64,000 bases of DNA, taken from the NCBI GenBank assembly GCA_947473045.1, contig CANJCO010000012.1, forward strand, positions 28,560 through 92,559. Direction: 5' to 3'. Every line of letters begins with the position of its first letter. Within the stretch, counting starts at the first letter, position 1. The notes beneath the pieces were generated by a model. It made no database searches. It was not told the DNA's origin and saw only the letters and a program-made list of their open reading frames with translations. Source of the stretch: Myxococcales bacterium (GTDB taxonomy: Bacteria; Myxococcota_A; Polyangia; Polyangiales; Polyangiaceae). This document shows positions 8,312 through 21,084 of this stretch, one piece after another. The position numbers and the translations under genes are program-made.

Positions 8312-10765
8312 GTGGCACAAGTCCCCAGGCAAAATGTGAGCGATGCGATGAACAACCCGCCGGGCGGCCAGAGCGCGTCGCACGCCGGAACCTATTTTCT
8401 GGGCCGATACAGGGTGGTCGACGAGATCGGCGTCGGCGGCATGGCCAGCGTGCATCTCGCCCGCATGGACGGACCCGGCGGATTTCAAAAGTGGGTCGCC
8501 ATCAAGCGCATCCACCCGCACCTCGTCGAGGACGAGAGCTTCATCCAGATGTTTCTCGATGAGGCGCGCGTAGCGGCCCGCATCTCCCATCCAAACGTCG
8601 CCACGGTCTTCGAGCTCGGAAAGCACGAGGAAACGTACTGGATCGCGATGGAGTACCTCCACGGCGAGCCGCTTCGCGAGCTGATGCGCCGCACCGAGGA
8701 GCTCGGCACCACGGTGCCGCCGGAGATCGCTTGTCGCGTGATCGCAGACGCCGCCGAGGGTTTGCACGCAGCGCACGAGCTGCTCGGAAAAAACGGCGAG
8801 AAGCTCAACCTCGTGCACCGGGACGTCACCCCGCACAACCTGTTCGTCTCTTACGACGGCAGCACGAAGGTGGTCGACTTCGGCATCGCGAAGTTCGCGT
8901 CGCGCATGTCGTCGACGCGCGCGGGCACGCTGAAGGGCAAGCTCGCCTACATGTCGCCCGAGCAGGTTGCCGGAGAGCCCATCGACCGTCGCACCGACGT
9001 TTTCGCGCTCGGCGTGGTGCTCTGGGAGCTGACGACCGGCCAGCGTCTTTTTCGCATGGAGAGCGACCTCGACACGCTCGCCAAAGTCCAGGAGTGCAAC
9101 GTCCCGCGTCCCAGCACGATCGTTCGGGGCTACCCGGTAGACCTCGAGAAAATCGTGATGAAGGCGCTCTGCAAAAACCGGAACGAGCGCATCAAAACAG
9201 CGCGCGAGTTTTCGCGGTCGCTGCAGGCGCTGCTCATGCAGCGCGGCTTGTTCGTGGCGAGCGACGAAGTTGCAGGATACACGCGATCGATCTTCAAAGA
9301 TCGCATCGAAAAGCGCGATGCGCACTTGCGCTGGGCCGCGGAAGTCACCCAGACGATCAGCCTTGGCGCTTCCGACCGCGCATCGGTGCTCGATCCGGAC
9401 GACATGTCGATGCGCTCCGACCCTGCCTCTGGCGTGGTTGGAAACGACAGCATCGAGACGTTCATCGCGCCGATTAAGCGCGACGGCGACGCGCGCGTAT
9501 CGAGCCGCTCGATCGACGACGAAGACCACGAGCGGGAAGACGGCCCTACGATCATGTCGGCTGCGCCCGAGCTCAGCGACGACGACGGCGACGACAACGA
9601 CTCCACGGTCGTGAACGTTAATGTCGCGCGCGAAGAGCGCGTCGGCGGCCCTGCGCCAGCCGCCGGGCGTCCCGCGGCCTTGAACCGTACGGTGCCGATG
9701 AACGTCGATCAGGCCACATCGGTCGCGCTGCCGCCGAGGGCCGCTCCCGCGCGCGCGCCGCTCGCCGGTCCCGCCCCGTTGCCTGCGGTGGTGGTCGATG
9801 CGCCGCAACCCAACTCGGCCTCGGCCTCGGCCTCGGCGCGCGCGCGCTTGCCGACGATGCCTCCGTCGGGCCGCGCTTCGCCGCTGCAGGGGCTGTTTCC
9901 GATGATGCCGCCATCCGCGGAGGCGCAGGGCAGCGCTCCCGTGCCGACCGGCGGCTACTTTCAGCCAGCGCCGCCGGCGGGCCAGGCGCCGTTAGCGGCC
10001 TCGGCAGCGGCCAGCACCATGCAGCTTCCCGCGGCTCGCTCCGGGGTGCCCATCTGGGCCGTTGCGGTGCTGTCGGGCGTCTCGGCGCTCGTCCTGCTGA
10101 TCGCGATCTATTTCTTCGTCGCGTCTCCGAAGCAGGCTCCCCCGGCCGGGTCGTCGTCGCCGGTGGTTCTGTCGACGAACGGGCCGTTCGGAGCTGCTCG
10201 TGCGCGTTTCGGCGAGGCTGCGACCCCTTCGGCTTCGGCGCCGGCCGCGAGCGGAGCGCCGGCTTTGGCGGCTTCAGCCCCTGCCGCGGTTGCCCTTGGG
10301 AGCGCGAGCGCGACCGCGGCCGCGCCCGTCGCAGGCGCTGCGACTGCGGCCCCGACCCCGGCTCCAACCCCGGCTCCAACCGCGACTCCGACTCCGACTC
10401 CGACCGCTTCGCCCACGAAGCCGCCTCCTGTGGCTGCGACCGCGAATACGGGGCATGCAGTCGCCACCGCTACGGCCGCGCCTCCCGCCACGGCGACGGC
10501 GCCCAAGCCGTTCGCGCTGCCGCTGCCGGCGTCGCCTTACGGCAGCGACGACGCGACCGGGCAGCTCACGGTGGTGTGCAGTCCGAAGTGCGACGCGGTG
10601 TTTGACGGCCTTACGCCGTTGTCGCTGCCGGTCGTCAAGCAGCGCCTGACGGTAGGAAGTCACCGCATCAAGGCCGTGTGGACCAACCCTTCAGCCTCCC
10701 AGACGATCAGCGTGATGATCATTGCGGGCAAGGTCGACGTCGAGCGCGCGACCCGACCGCAATGA
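8312..10765 (+). CDS. receptor-type Ser/Thr protein kinase with PEGA-like C-terminus
   Basis: 817 residues. The GTG at 8312 is preferred because AGGAG ends five bases upstream. The kinase domain spans about 30-300: Gly-rich loop GVGGMASV, VAIKRI lysine, HRDVTPHN catalytic loop near 168, DFG near 189 and the SPEQ activation-segment end. HRDVTPHN in place of HRDLKPEN is common in myxobacterial Hanks kinases and keeps the catalytic Asp. A long low-complexity Ala/Pro/Ser region follows, then a membrane helix near 577-603. A second low-complexity stretch holds TPAP repeats, and a small beta domain like PEGA (GQLTVVCSPKCDAVFDG, VGSHRIKAVW) closes the protein outside the membrane. The signal sensed is unknown. 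Confidence 0.9.
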   Translation: MAQVPRQNVSDAMNNPPGGQSASHAGTYFLGRYRVVDEIGVGGMASVHLARMDGPGGFQKWVAIKRIHPHLVEDESFIQMFLDEARVAARISHPNVATVFELGKHEETYWIAMEYLHGEPLRELMRRTEELGTTVPPEIACRVIADAAEGLHAAHELLGKNGEKLNLVHRDVTPHNLFVSYDGSTKVVDFGIAKFASRMSSTRAGTLKGKLAYMSPEQVAGEPIDRRTDVFALGVVLWELTTGQRLFRMESDLDTLAKVQECNVPRPSTIVRGYPVDLEKIVMKALCKNRNERIKTAREFSRSLQALLMQRGLFVASDEVAGYTRSIFKDRIEKRDAHLRWAAEVTQTISLGASDRASVLDPDDMSMRSDPASGVVGNDSIETFIAPIKRDGDARVSSRSIDDEDHEREDGPTIMSAAPELSDDDGDDNDSTVVNVNVAREERVGGPAPAAGRPAALNRTVPMNVDQATSVALPPRAAPARAPLAGPAPLPAVVVDAPQPNSASASASARARLPTMPPSGRASPLQGLFPMMPPSAEAQGSAPVPTGGYFQPAPPAGQAPLAASAAASTMQLPAARSGVPIWAVAVLSGVSALVLLIAIYFFVASPKQAPPAGSSSPVVLSTNGPFGAARARFGEAATPSASAPAASGAPALAASAPAAVALGSASATAAAPVAGAATAAPTPAPTPAPTATPTPTPTASPTKPPPVAATANTGHAVATATAAPPATATAPKPFALPLPASPYGSDDATGQLTVVCSPKCDAVFDGLTPLSLPVVKQRLTVGSHRIKAVWTNPSASQTISVMIIAGKVDVERATRPQ
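10355..10412 (+). repeat. short tandem repeats coding Thr-Pro-Ala-Pro
   Basis: Copies of ccccggctccaa and then ggactcc-like hexamers encode a TPAPTPTPT stretch in the periplasmic linker of the Ser/Thr kinase. A similar short run of tcggcc hexamers lies near 9817-9838 in the cytoplasmic linker. Such runs may change length by slippage without a frameshift, because the units are multiples of three. Confidence 0.5.
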
Positions 10766-12384
10766 GGCTCGTTTTGGCGGCCGCGGCGAGCCATTTGCTC
10801 CTCGGCGCCTGCGCGACGCCCAACGTCAGCTTCGAAGTCGACGTGCCGCGCGCGCTCGTCGCCGATGCCGCGTGGATCGAGGTCGGCGCGTTCGCCGGTG
10901 GATGCCCCGCCGCGATCGAGCTCGCGGGTGGTCTCCCCAACTCGGGCTATGCCGCCCGCGTCGCGTTCGCTCCCGATGCGCCTCGAGCGATGGGCAGGCT
11001 GTCGTCAGGTACCTACGGCTTCGCGGCCGTCGTGCGGGCCTCCGACTGTCATGTGCTCGCAGCCGGCTGTGCGGCCGTCGACGTTACGCGGGCCCGCGAC
11101 GTGCACGTCGTCACCCGGGCGGCGAGCTCTGCCGCATCGACAGCGTGCGGTGCGGGCTCGGTGTGCAGCGCCGCACGGTGCGTTCCGCCAGCGGGCGCGG
11201 ATGATCCGTCCTTCGGCGCGGATTGCTCGATGCAGCTGGTCGGCGCCGGTCCCCTTCCGTCGCGCTCCACGTTCGACGCCACGCAGGTAAGCCAGCCGTC
11301 GGTCGTCGCGCTCGGGGACGGGTTTCTTGTATCTTACACGGAATTTGTTGCGTCAGACGGGAGCGCTCAGCTGACGCTCGTGCCTCTGGGCAGCGAAGGC
11401 GGCGCCGCAGGCGAGCCGGCGACGGTCGCGCTCGAAGGCTACTGCGCCGGCACGTTTGGCGGCGACGCCACGGCGCTCGCGGTGCGTTCGTCCGGCGCGG
11501 GTCTGCTCGTGAGCGCGCGGCCGCCGTGTCCGTCGAAGAGCGGCTACGAGCTGTTTGCGATCGGGGCCGACGGCTCTGTCGGATCGCACGCAGTCTCGGT
11601 TTCTTCGCAGGCCCCAGGGCCGCGCATCTTGCTGTCGGGCCGCGCGCTCGCGCTGGGCTCCGCGCCGGGGTCGTTCGTGCTCGCCTCGCGCGTCGACGGC
11701 GTGTCGGCGGTCGCGACCAGCGACGGAAAGACGCTCGGCGTTCCCCGGCTCTTCGGCGATCCGGCAGACTCCGCGGCGAGGGTCGCGCGAGGCTCCGGCG
11801 TGCAGATCGTCGCCGCCGAAGGACCGGCGAAGAACGGCGTCGACGCAGGCGCGCCGGCGAGCCGGGTGGCCCGCGTGCACCTGCTCGCCGCGGGCGCGAG
11901 CCCCAGTTCTTTTTCGACCAGCCCCGATGATCAGGTCGCGATGAGCCTGTCGACGGTTGCGGCCACGGGCGCGCGCGCGATGCTCGTGACCGACGGCGCG
12001 TTTGCGGGAAGCGACCTCAACATCCGCAGCTACGATCTCGCCCAGCCCGCCGGGCGGGTCGACGCCATGATCGGGGTGCCGGGCGGAACGGGACCGCTCC
12101 TCGCGCTCGACGCGGTCGCGCTCGGCGACAGGCTCTTCATCGTCGCAGCGCGGTCGCGCGCGGTGACCGCGATCGCCGTGGGTGGCGCGCTTTCAACGCT
12201 CGACGCGTTTCGCGCTCGAGCGGTGCCCCTGGCCGACGATCTCCGCGTGCCGGGCACGTACATCGACGGCGCGGTGTCGATCGCGGCCACTTCGGCCCGC
12301 GTCGCGGTCGTTTGGTCGAGTCGCAAGGATCCAATGACCCAAAACGACGTCATAGGCGGCTACGCTGTGTTCGCATGCCGATGA
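10762..12384 (+). CDS. hypothetical lipoprotein, probable beta-propeller
   Basis: 540 residues, starting at the ATGA overlap with the kinase gene. The lipobox is LGAC at the end of a short signal peptide (about 1-18). The first 150 residues form a beta domain with cysteines. The rest repeats strand patterns ending in small hydrophobic blocks (GDGFLVSYTEF, GSFVLASRVDG, ARAMLVTDGAF, LFIVAARSRAV, ARVAVVWSSRK), as in six- or seven-bladed propellers of myxobacterial lipoproteins. Translational coupling to the kinase suggests it works with it at the envelope, but the ligand is unknown. Confidence 0.6.
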   Translation: MRLVLAAAASHLLLGACATPNVSFEVDVPRALVADAAWIEVGAFAGGCPAAIELAGGLPNSGYAARVAFAPDAPRAMGRLSSGTYGFAAVVRASDCHVLAAGCAAVDVTRARDVHVVTRAASSAASTACGAGSVCSAARCVPPAGADDPSFGADCSMQLVGAGPLPSRSTFDATQVSQPSVVALGDGFLVSYTEFVASDGSAQLTLVPLGSEGGAAGEPATVALEGYCAGTFGGDATALAVRSSGAGLLVSARPPCPSKSGYELFAIGADGSVGSHAVSVSSQAPGPRILLSGRALALGSAPGSFVLASRVDGVSAVATSDGKTLGVPRLFGDPADSAARVARGSGVQIVAAEGPAKNGVDAGAPASRVARVHLLAAGASPSSFSTSPDDQVAMSLSTVAATGARAMLVTDGAFAGSDLNIRSYDLAQPAGRVDAMIGVPGGTGPLLALDAVALGDRLFIVAARSRAVTAIAVGGALSTLDAFRARAVPLADDLRVPGTYIDGAVSIAATSARVAVVWSSRKDPMTQNDVIGGYAVFACR

Positions 12385-13655
12385 AAGCGCCAAAAGAACA
12401 CCGACTGACTGCCCTCGTTGGCGAAATCGCCCCGACCGGGGAGGGGGTGGTGCTGGTCGAGCACCGCGGCGAGCGTCGCGCCGTCTTCGTGAGGGGAGCG
12501 GCCTTTGGTGACGAGCTCAAGCTCGCGGTCGACTTCGAGCGACGGCCTGCGCGCGGCCGCATCCTCGCCGTCGCCCAGCCGAGCCCGTCGCGCGTCCCGG
12601 CCGAGTGCCCCGACGCGAGCCGCTGCGGCGGATGCGATTATATGCAGATTGCACGCGATTCCCAAATCGAGCTGCACGCGGCCCACGCTCGCGCCGCGCT
12701 CCCCGCCGCCTTTGGTGACCAGCCGGTCAGTATCACCCGCGCCGCGGTGGCGCTGCGTTACCGCACGCGCGCGCGGCTGCATGTCCGGGTCAGCGGCGGC
12801 CGCGCGGTCGTAGGGTTCTTCGCGCCCGAGACGCACCATCCGGTCGAGACCGGGACTTGTGTCGTGCTGGCGGTGCCGCTCGATCACGCCCGCGCCGCCG
12901 TTGGCGCGCTCCTCGAGGGGGCGGTCGGGCAGGGCGAGGCGAGGCTCGCGCTCGGCGTCGATCGCAAGCCTGTGCTCGACCTCACGTGGGACCACGATCT
13001 GCCCGGCTCCGTCTTTTCGCGGGCCGAGCAGGGCGTCGCCAATGGCACGTGGGCGGGGCTTCGCTTCATCACGAAGGGATCGTCGCGCCCCGCAGTCGTG
13101 GGCGACCCGACTCCCTGGATCGCGGGCGCCGACGGCGAGCCGCTTGAGCTTGCGCCGGGGGGCTTCGCTCAGGCGAGCGAAGAGATGAACGTCGTGCTCG
13201 CGCGCTACGTCGCCGAGCAGGTGCCGGCGGGTCTGCGCGTAGTCGAGCTCTACGCGGGGGCCGGCAATTTCAGCGTGCTGCTCGCGCGCGCCGCCAGCAA
13301 GCTCATCGCGGTGGAGTCCGACGCGCCCTCGTGCGAGGCCGCCCAGCGCAACCTCGAGCGCCGGGGTCTTCGCGCGACAGTGGTGGCGCAAGACGCGTCG
13401 GAGTACGCGGCCTTCGCCGCGGACGTGGTCGTCCTCGATCCGCCCCGCACGGGAGCCGCGAAGATGGCCGCGGCCCTCGCGAAGACGAACATCAAGCGCA
13501 TCGTCTACGTCTCGTGCGATACGCGCACCCTCGCCCGCGACCTCGCGACGCTCTCGGCGGGCTACGACATCGCCCGCGTGGCCGGCTTCGAGATGTTCCC
13601 CCACACCAGCCACGTCGAGACGGTGGTCACGCTCGTCAAGCGTCGCCCATCGTGA
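12381..13655 (+). CDS. 23S rRNA (uracil-5-)-methyltransferase, RlmD/TrmA family
   Basis: About 424 residues from the ATG at 12381, which overlaps the upstream stop as ATGA (an ATG at 12375 is an alternative). The N-terminal part is TRAM-like. Next comes an iron-sulfur motif C-x5-C-x2-C (CPDASRCGGCDYM), with a fourth cysteine in ETGTCVVL. The SAM-binding motif is VELYAGAGNFS, the DPPRTG motif follows, and the catalytic cysteine is in YVSCDTRTLARDL. The enzyme methylates C5 of a uridine in rRNA (RlmC/RlmD) or possibly tRNA. The exact position cannot be told from sequence alone. Confidence 0.88.
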   Translation: MKAPKEHRLTALVGEIAPTGEGVVLVEHRGERRAVFVRGAAFGDELKLAVDFERRPARGRILAVAQPSPSRVPAECPDASRCGGCDYMQIARDSQIELHAAHARAALPAAFGDQPVSITRAAVALRYRTRARLHVRVSGGRAVVGFFAPETHHPVETGTCVVLAVPLDHARAAVGALLEGAVGQGEARLALGVDRKPVLDLTWDHDLPGSVFSRAEQGVANGTWAGLRFITKGSSRPAVVGDPTPWIAGADGEPLELAPGGFAQASEEMNVVLARYVAEQVPAGLRVVELYAGAGNFSVLLARAASKLIAVESDAPSCEAAQRNLERRGLRATVVAQDASEYAAFAADVVVLDPPRTGAAKMAAALAKTNIKRIVYVSCDTRTLARDLATLSAGYDIARVAGFEMFPHTSHVETVVTLVKRRPS

Positions 13656-13843
13656 AGACGCCGATCGACGCCCGCCTGCGAGACGAGGCGTCGCGCTTTC
13701 AGCTGCGCTACCGGTGCGACGACTGCGTGCACTTCGACGCCGCGCGCGAGCAGTGCACGCACGGGTATCCGACCGCACCGCACCGCGTCGGCCTCGACGG
13801 CGAAGTGCTTGTATTTTGCAAAGAGTTTGACGTCGGCCCATGA
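13652..13843 (+). CDS. small Cys-rich protein between methyltransferase and tilS
   Basis: 63 residues, with a GTG start overlapping the methyltransferase stop (GTGA) and a stop overlapping the tilS start (ATGA). The double overlap strongly supports that it is translated. It has four cysteines arranged as C-x2-C (RCDDCVHF), one in EQCTHGYP and one in LVFCKEF, a plausible small metal-binding ribbon. I know of no named family. Its location between two RNA-modifying enzymes hints at an RNA- or metal-related role, but that is only context. Confidence 0.7.
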   Translation: MKTPIDARLRDEASRFQLRYRCDDCVHFDAAREQCTHGYPTAPHRVGLDGEVLVFCKEFDVGP

Positions 13844-14703
13844 GGTCGCACCCGCCGGCGCTCACGACCCTCGCGCGTCAAGTGCTGGCCCGTGAGGTCG
13901 GCCTCGCAAAAGGTGCGCGCGTGCTGGTGGCCGTGAGCGGCGGTCCCGATTCGATGGCGCTCCTCGACGTGATGGCGCGCTTGCGAAAGCCGCTCGGCGT
14001 GCAGGTTTGCGCGCACGGCGTCGATCACGGTCTGCGCGAGGAGGCCGGCGCCGAGCTCGCCCTCGCCGAGGCTCACGCGCGATCGCTGGGCGTGCCGTTC
14101 GCGTTCACGCGGGTGACGCTCGAGTCAGGCGGCAATCTTCAGGCGCGCGCGCGCACGGCCCGGTACGCCGCGCTGCGAGCCGCAGCGCTCGCGGCGCAGT
14201 GCGCGCAGATCGCGACAGGTCACCACGCAGACGACCGCGCCGAGACGGTGCTGATGCGGCTGCTTCGCGGCTCGGGTCCGTCGGGGCTCGCCGTGCTGCC
14301 GCCGGCGGCGGGCGACCTCATCCGCCCGTTCATCCGCGCGCGCAAGGCCGTGGTGATGGCGCACCTGTCCCGCCACGGCATCGCGTTCGCCAGCGATCCG
14401 TCGAACGCCAGCGCGCGGTTTTTGCGCGTGCGGGTGCGCTCCGAGCTCATGCCGCTGCTCGAGTCGCTCGGACCCGGCGTGATCGAGCACCTTTGCGCCC
14501 TCGCCGATCAGCTCTCAAACGCGCCAAAACCTGCGCTCTCTCTGCCCCGCGCCACGCAGTCCGCGCTCGCGCTGCTCGCCGAGCGTCGCACCGGAGAGGT
14601 GCTGCTGCCGGGCGGGCTGGTGGTGCGCGCCGAGGCGAAAAAGCGCTCGGGCCCGCGCGCCGCGTCCGCGCTGCCGGCGGCGCCCAATTGCGAAGAAGTG
14701 TGA
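13840..14703 (+). CDS. tilS: tRNA(Ile)-lysidine synthase TilS, short form
   Basis: 287 residues. TilS attaches lysine to C34 of the AUA-reading tRNA-Ile, using ATP. The PP-loop is VAVSGGPDSMAL, followed by HGVDHGLREEA, TGHHADDRAETVLMRLLRGSG and the conserved IRPFIRARK and SDPSNA segments. Longer TilS proteins (about 430 residues) carry extra C-terminal tRNA-binding domains. This one stops soon after the catalytic core, like the short form known in several bacteria. The start overlaps the small Cys gene, so the three genes from 12381 on form one operon. Confidence 0.88.
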   Translation: MRSHPPALTTLARQVLAREVGLAKGARVLVAVSGGPDSMALLDVMARLRKPLGVQVCAHGVDHGLREEAGAELALAEAHARSLGVPFAFTRVTLESGGNLQARARTARYAALRAAALAAQCAQIATGHHADDRAETVLMRLLRGSGPSGLAVLPPAAGDLIRPFIRARKAVVMAHLSRHGIAFASDPSNASARFLRVRVRSELMPLLESLGPGVIEHLCALADQLSNAPKPALSLPRATQSALALLAERRTGEVLLPGGLVVRAEAKKRSGPRAASALPAAPNCEEV

Positions 14704-14824
14704 AAATACGGGGCCCCCGCCGGGTGGAAGCCTCGTCTTTTCGATGGTAAGTGCTTAAACCAAAGCTACGCTCAGATTTTGGCGTTACGCCGCCCGCTCC
14801 CGCTCGTTTTCTCCGAGGTCATTC

Positions 14825-16759
<1,935 letters not shown>

Positions 16760-16785
16760 GCGCCCTTTACCGCCCGCTGTGAAAG

Positions 16786-16824
16786 CGGCGCTTCGGCTGA
16801 CCCCGGAGCGCCGTTTTTCTTTTT
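16786..16824 (+). terminator. Rho-independent terminator of ftsH
   Basis: Seven-base stem CGGCGCT (16786-16792) and AGCGCCG (16807-16813), 14-base loop, then TTTTT-C-TTTTT. It lies 27 bases after the ftsH stop. Confidence 0.85.
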
Positions 16825-16850
16825 GTGCGCCCACGGCGGGAGCGGCAGAC

Positions 16851-17000
16851 TGTTCACACGCCTGAACGTGGGTGTTCACACGCCTGAACGCGGGTGTTCA
16901 CACGCCTGAACGTGGGTGTTCACACGCCTGAACGTGGGTGTTCACACGCCTGAACGCGGGTGTTCACACGCCTGAACGCGGGTGTTCACACGCCTGAACG
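16851..17000. repeat. seven perfect 22-bp tandem repeats, each with an inverted repeat
   Basis: TGTTCACACGCCTGAAC begins at 16851, 16873, 16895, 16917, 16939, 16961 and 16983, a strict 22-base period. The 17-base core is identical in all seven copies; only one base between cores varies (T or C). Each core contains the dyad GTTCA-N6-TGAAC. The array fills the space between the ftsH terminator and the terminator of the convergent OmpA gene, so it is not in a transcribed reading frame of either gene. Twenty-two bases is close to two helical turns, so all dyads face the same side of the DNA. There are no variable spacers, so it is not a CRISPR array. The region 16760-17131 holds nothing else except the two terminators. 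Confidence 0.95.
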
Positions 17001-17032
17001 TGTCGCGAGCGGTGCGCGGCCGGACCGCCCCC

Positions 17033-17068
17033 AAAGAAAAAGCCCCCCGCCTGCGAAGGCGGAGGGCT
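17033..17068 (-). terminator. Rho-independent terminator of the OmpA/TSP3 gene
   Basis: Read on the minus strand: a ten-base stem with one mismatch (GCCCTCCGCC / GGCGGGGGGC), six-base loop TTCGCA, then TTTTTCTTT. It is 64 bases after the stop of the minus-strand gene. Confidence 0.85.
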
Positions 17069-17131
17069 CGTTCGGTCACGCGAGGAGCTCGCCGTGGGCC
17101 TCCCGCGCTTGCGGGCAGGAGGCCTGCGGCT

Positions 17132-19081
<1,950 letters not shown>

Positions 19082-19240
19082 TAGGGACGGTTCCTCGGGT
19101 TGGTGGACTGCGGCGCCCTGCGTGCGCCGCGGCCGGCGGTCGCAGTTCACAGGCGTCATGGGGCGGCGAGCCCCGAAAAGGCCTCAGAAGCTATCACGGG
19201 GGGTCACGGCTGACGACAATCTGCTAACGTTTCGTGGCCC

Positions 19241-20869
19241 ATGTCCGCTCCCCGCGCGCCATGGAGCCACGCTCTGCCGTCGGCGTCGCTCCTCGCTCTT
19301 GTGCTCGTCACGGCGCCGACGCTCGCGTCCGCCGATGGCTTTGGCGGCAAGTGGAAGCAGAGCGCGATGCGCGTCGATTACAAAGTGCAGGCGTGGCCCG
19401 TCGACGTCTGCGGCCCGCCGCCCGCGAGCGAATCGATCGGCGGCGGCGAGTCGATTACGGTCACCGAAGAGGGCGACGAGCTGACGTTCGTCGGCGGCGG
19501 GCGCACCTACAACTCGCGCCAGTGTTACGACAACGAAGTGCCTTCGCTTGCCCGCGAGTCGCACTCCCACGATCCCGCAGCCCGCACCTGGCGCACGCGC
19601 TGCACCACGCCTGCCAGCGATCCGCGGCGCGCGACCCTCAACACGCTCGTGCAGGCCACGAGCGACAAACGCATTCAGATCACGGAGACAGGGCGCTACG
19701 AGCTTACGCTCGACAAGGGCAAGTGCACCGCCGACGTGGTGCGTACGCGCAGCTTCGATCTCGTCGCAGTGGCCGCGCCCGCGCCCTCGGTGACGGCCGC
19801 CCCGCCGCCGAGCGTCGAAGTCGCGCCGACGGTGGCGCCGACGCCCACGGTCCCCGCGCGGGACTGCGCGTCGCCAGGGCCACCCGCTGAATTACGAGCG
19901 CGCCCGTCGCGCAAAATCCTGCGTCAGGGCGACAGCTTTGCGTTCGCCGCAGCGGTGCTCGACGCCCGCGGCTGCGCGACGCATACGCCCACGGTGTGGG
20001 CCACGACGAACCCGTCGGGCGGCATATCGGTCGACGCGAACGGCAAAGTGACCGTCGCGGCCGATGCGCCCGAGGGCTCGACTGAAGTCACCGTGAGCGC
20101 GGGCGGAAAAACGGCGCGCGTGAGCGTCGATGTCACGAGCGCGTCGCACTACGACGCGCTGCTGGCCAGCTCGGGGCTGAACGCATCGGGCGAGAGCGAC
20201 GCGGCCTCGAGCGTGTCGATCGCGTCCGGCTCCGTGGGCGGCGGCGAGGGCAGGGCGGACGATGGCGCTCGCAAGCGGAAAGCTCTTTTCGTCGGCCTCG
20301 TCGTCGCGCTCGCCGCGGCGCTCGGCGGAGTCGCGTTCGTGGCGCGGAGAAGAGCCAGGCGGGCCGCGGCGATCGCACGCGACGCCGAAGAGCGTCACGC
20401 CGAGCGCGTCCGCGAAATCGAGGAGCGCAAGCGGCGTCGCGAGTTCGAGCACGCCGAGCGGCTTTCGGCGCACGAAGAGAGTCTTCGCAAGGTCGCCGCG
20501 CACGCGGTCAAACATCGCCTGGGCGCCACGCCCGCGCAGCCGATGCTCTGCGCATCGTGTCGCCGCGAGTATCCTTCGGGCAGCACGTTCTGCCCGGCCG
20601 ACGGCAGCCGGCTCGCGCCGCTCGGGGCGGACTCGACGATGCCAGGGCCTGCCGGGGGAGTTTGCCCTACATGTCGACGTGGCTATGATCCGGCTGTGAA
20701 AAAGTGTCCGGAGCATGGCGACGAGCTGGTGCCCGCGGCGATGCTGGTCACGGCCGCGCCGGCGCTTCCGAAGGCAAAAGGCCGCATTTGTCCGACCTGC
20801 GGAGCGCGCTTCGCGGGCGAGTCGACCTTCTGCGGAGCCGACGGCACCGCGCTCGTACTGCTGAACTGA
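19241..20869 (+). CDS. membrane protein with Ig-like exterior and three zinc ribbons
   Basis: 542 residues. Signal peptide about 1-31 (ends TLASA). A lipocalin-like or beta domain with four cysteines follows (about 32-170), then a Pro-rich linker and a BIg2/Ig-like domain (about 210-300; GDSFAFAAAVLDARG, GKVTVAADAPEGSTEVTVSAGG). One membrane helix lies at about 347-367, followed by a charged coiled coil (about 368-430). At the C-terminus are three double-CxxC zinc ribbons, starting near 436, 473 and 515 (for example ICPTCGARFAGESTFC). The topology puts the Ig-like part in the periplasm and the ribbons in the cytoplasm, a layout suited to transmembrane signalling. No family name is known to me. 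Confidence 0.7.
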   Translation: MSAPRAPWSHALPSASLLALVLVTAPTLASADGFGGKWKQSAMRVDYKVQAWPVDVCGPPPASESIGGGESITVTEEGDELTFVGGGRTYNSRQCYDNEVPSLARESHSHDPAARTWRTRCTTPASDPRRATLNTLVQATSDKRIQITETGRYELTLDKGKCTADVVRTRSFDLVAVAAPAPSVTAAPPPSVEVAPTVAPTPTVPARDCASPGPPAELRARPSRKILRQGDSFAFAAAVLDARGCATHTPTVWATTNPSGGISVDANGKVTVAADAPEGSTEVTVSAGGKTARVSVDVTSASHYDALLASSGLNASGESDAASSVSIASGSVGGGEGRADDGARKRKALFVGLVVALAAALGGVAFVARRRARRAAAIARDAEERHAERVREIEERKRRREFEHAERLSAHEESLRKVAAHAVKHRLGATPAQPMLCASCRREYPSGSTFCPADGSRLAPLGADSTMPGPAGGVCPTCRRGYDPAVKKCPEHGDELVPAAMLVTAAPALPKAKGRICPTCGARFAGESTFCGADGTALVLLN

Positions 20870-20950
20870 GCGCGGGCAGATTGGATCGATCGTCAGCCAA
20901 GGCCGCGGGGGCGAACGGAGTCCGAAAGATCGTTGGGGCGACCGCGCGGC

Positions 20951-20980
20951 TTGATCGGCTTTGCCCTGCGTCGCTATACT
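20951..20980 (+). promoter_or_regulatory. sigma-70-like promoter before the zinc-ribbon/GYF gene
   Basis: TTGATC (20951-20956), 18-base spacer, TATACT (20975-20980). These are good hexamers against a GC-rich background, 105 bases before the start at 21085. It is the only convincing signal in the 215-base gap 20870-21084. Confidence 0.45.
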
Positions 20981-21084
20981 TCGTCGACGCGAGGCGTCAG
21001 CGACGTGTGCTCCAGTAGCCACCAAGCACTTCACGCGACCATGAAGCGCCCACGTTACCGAGTCTGTCGGAGGACCAGTCTGCG

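Noticed and set aside
16851..17000. CRISPR array reading of the 22-bp repeats
   Set aside because: Copies are directly adjacent with no variable spacers, and there are no cas genes. It is a tandem repeat, not a CRISPR.
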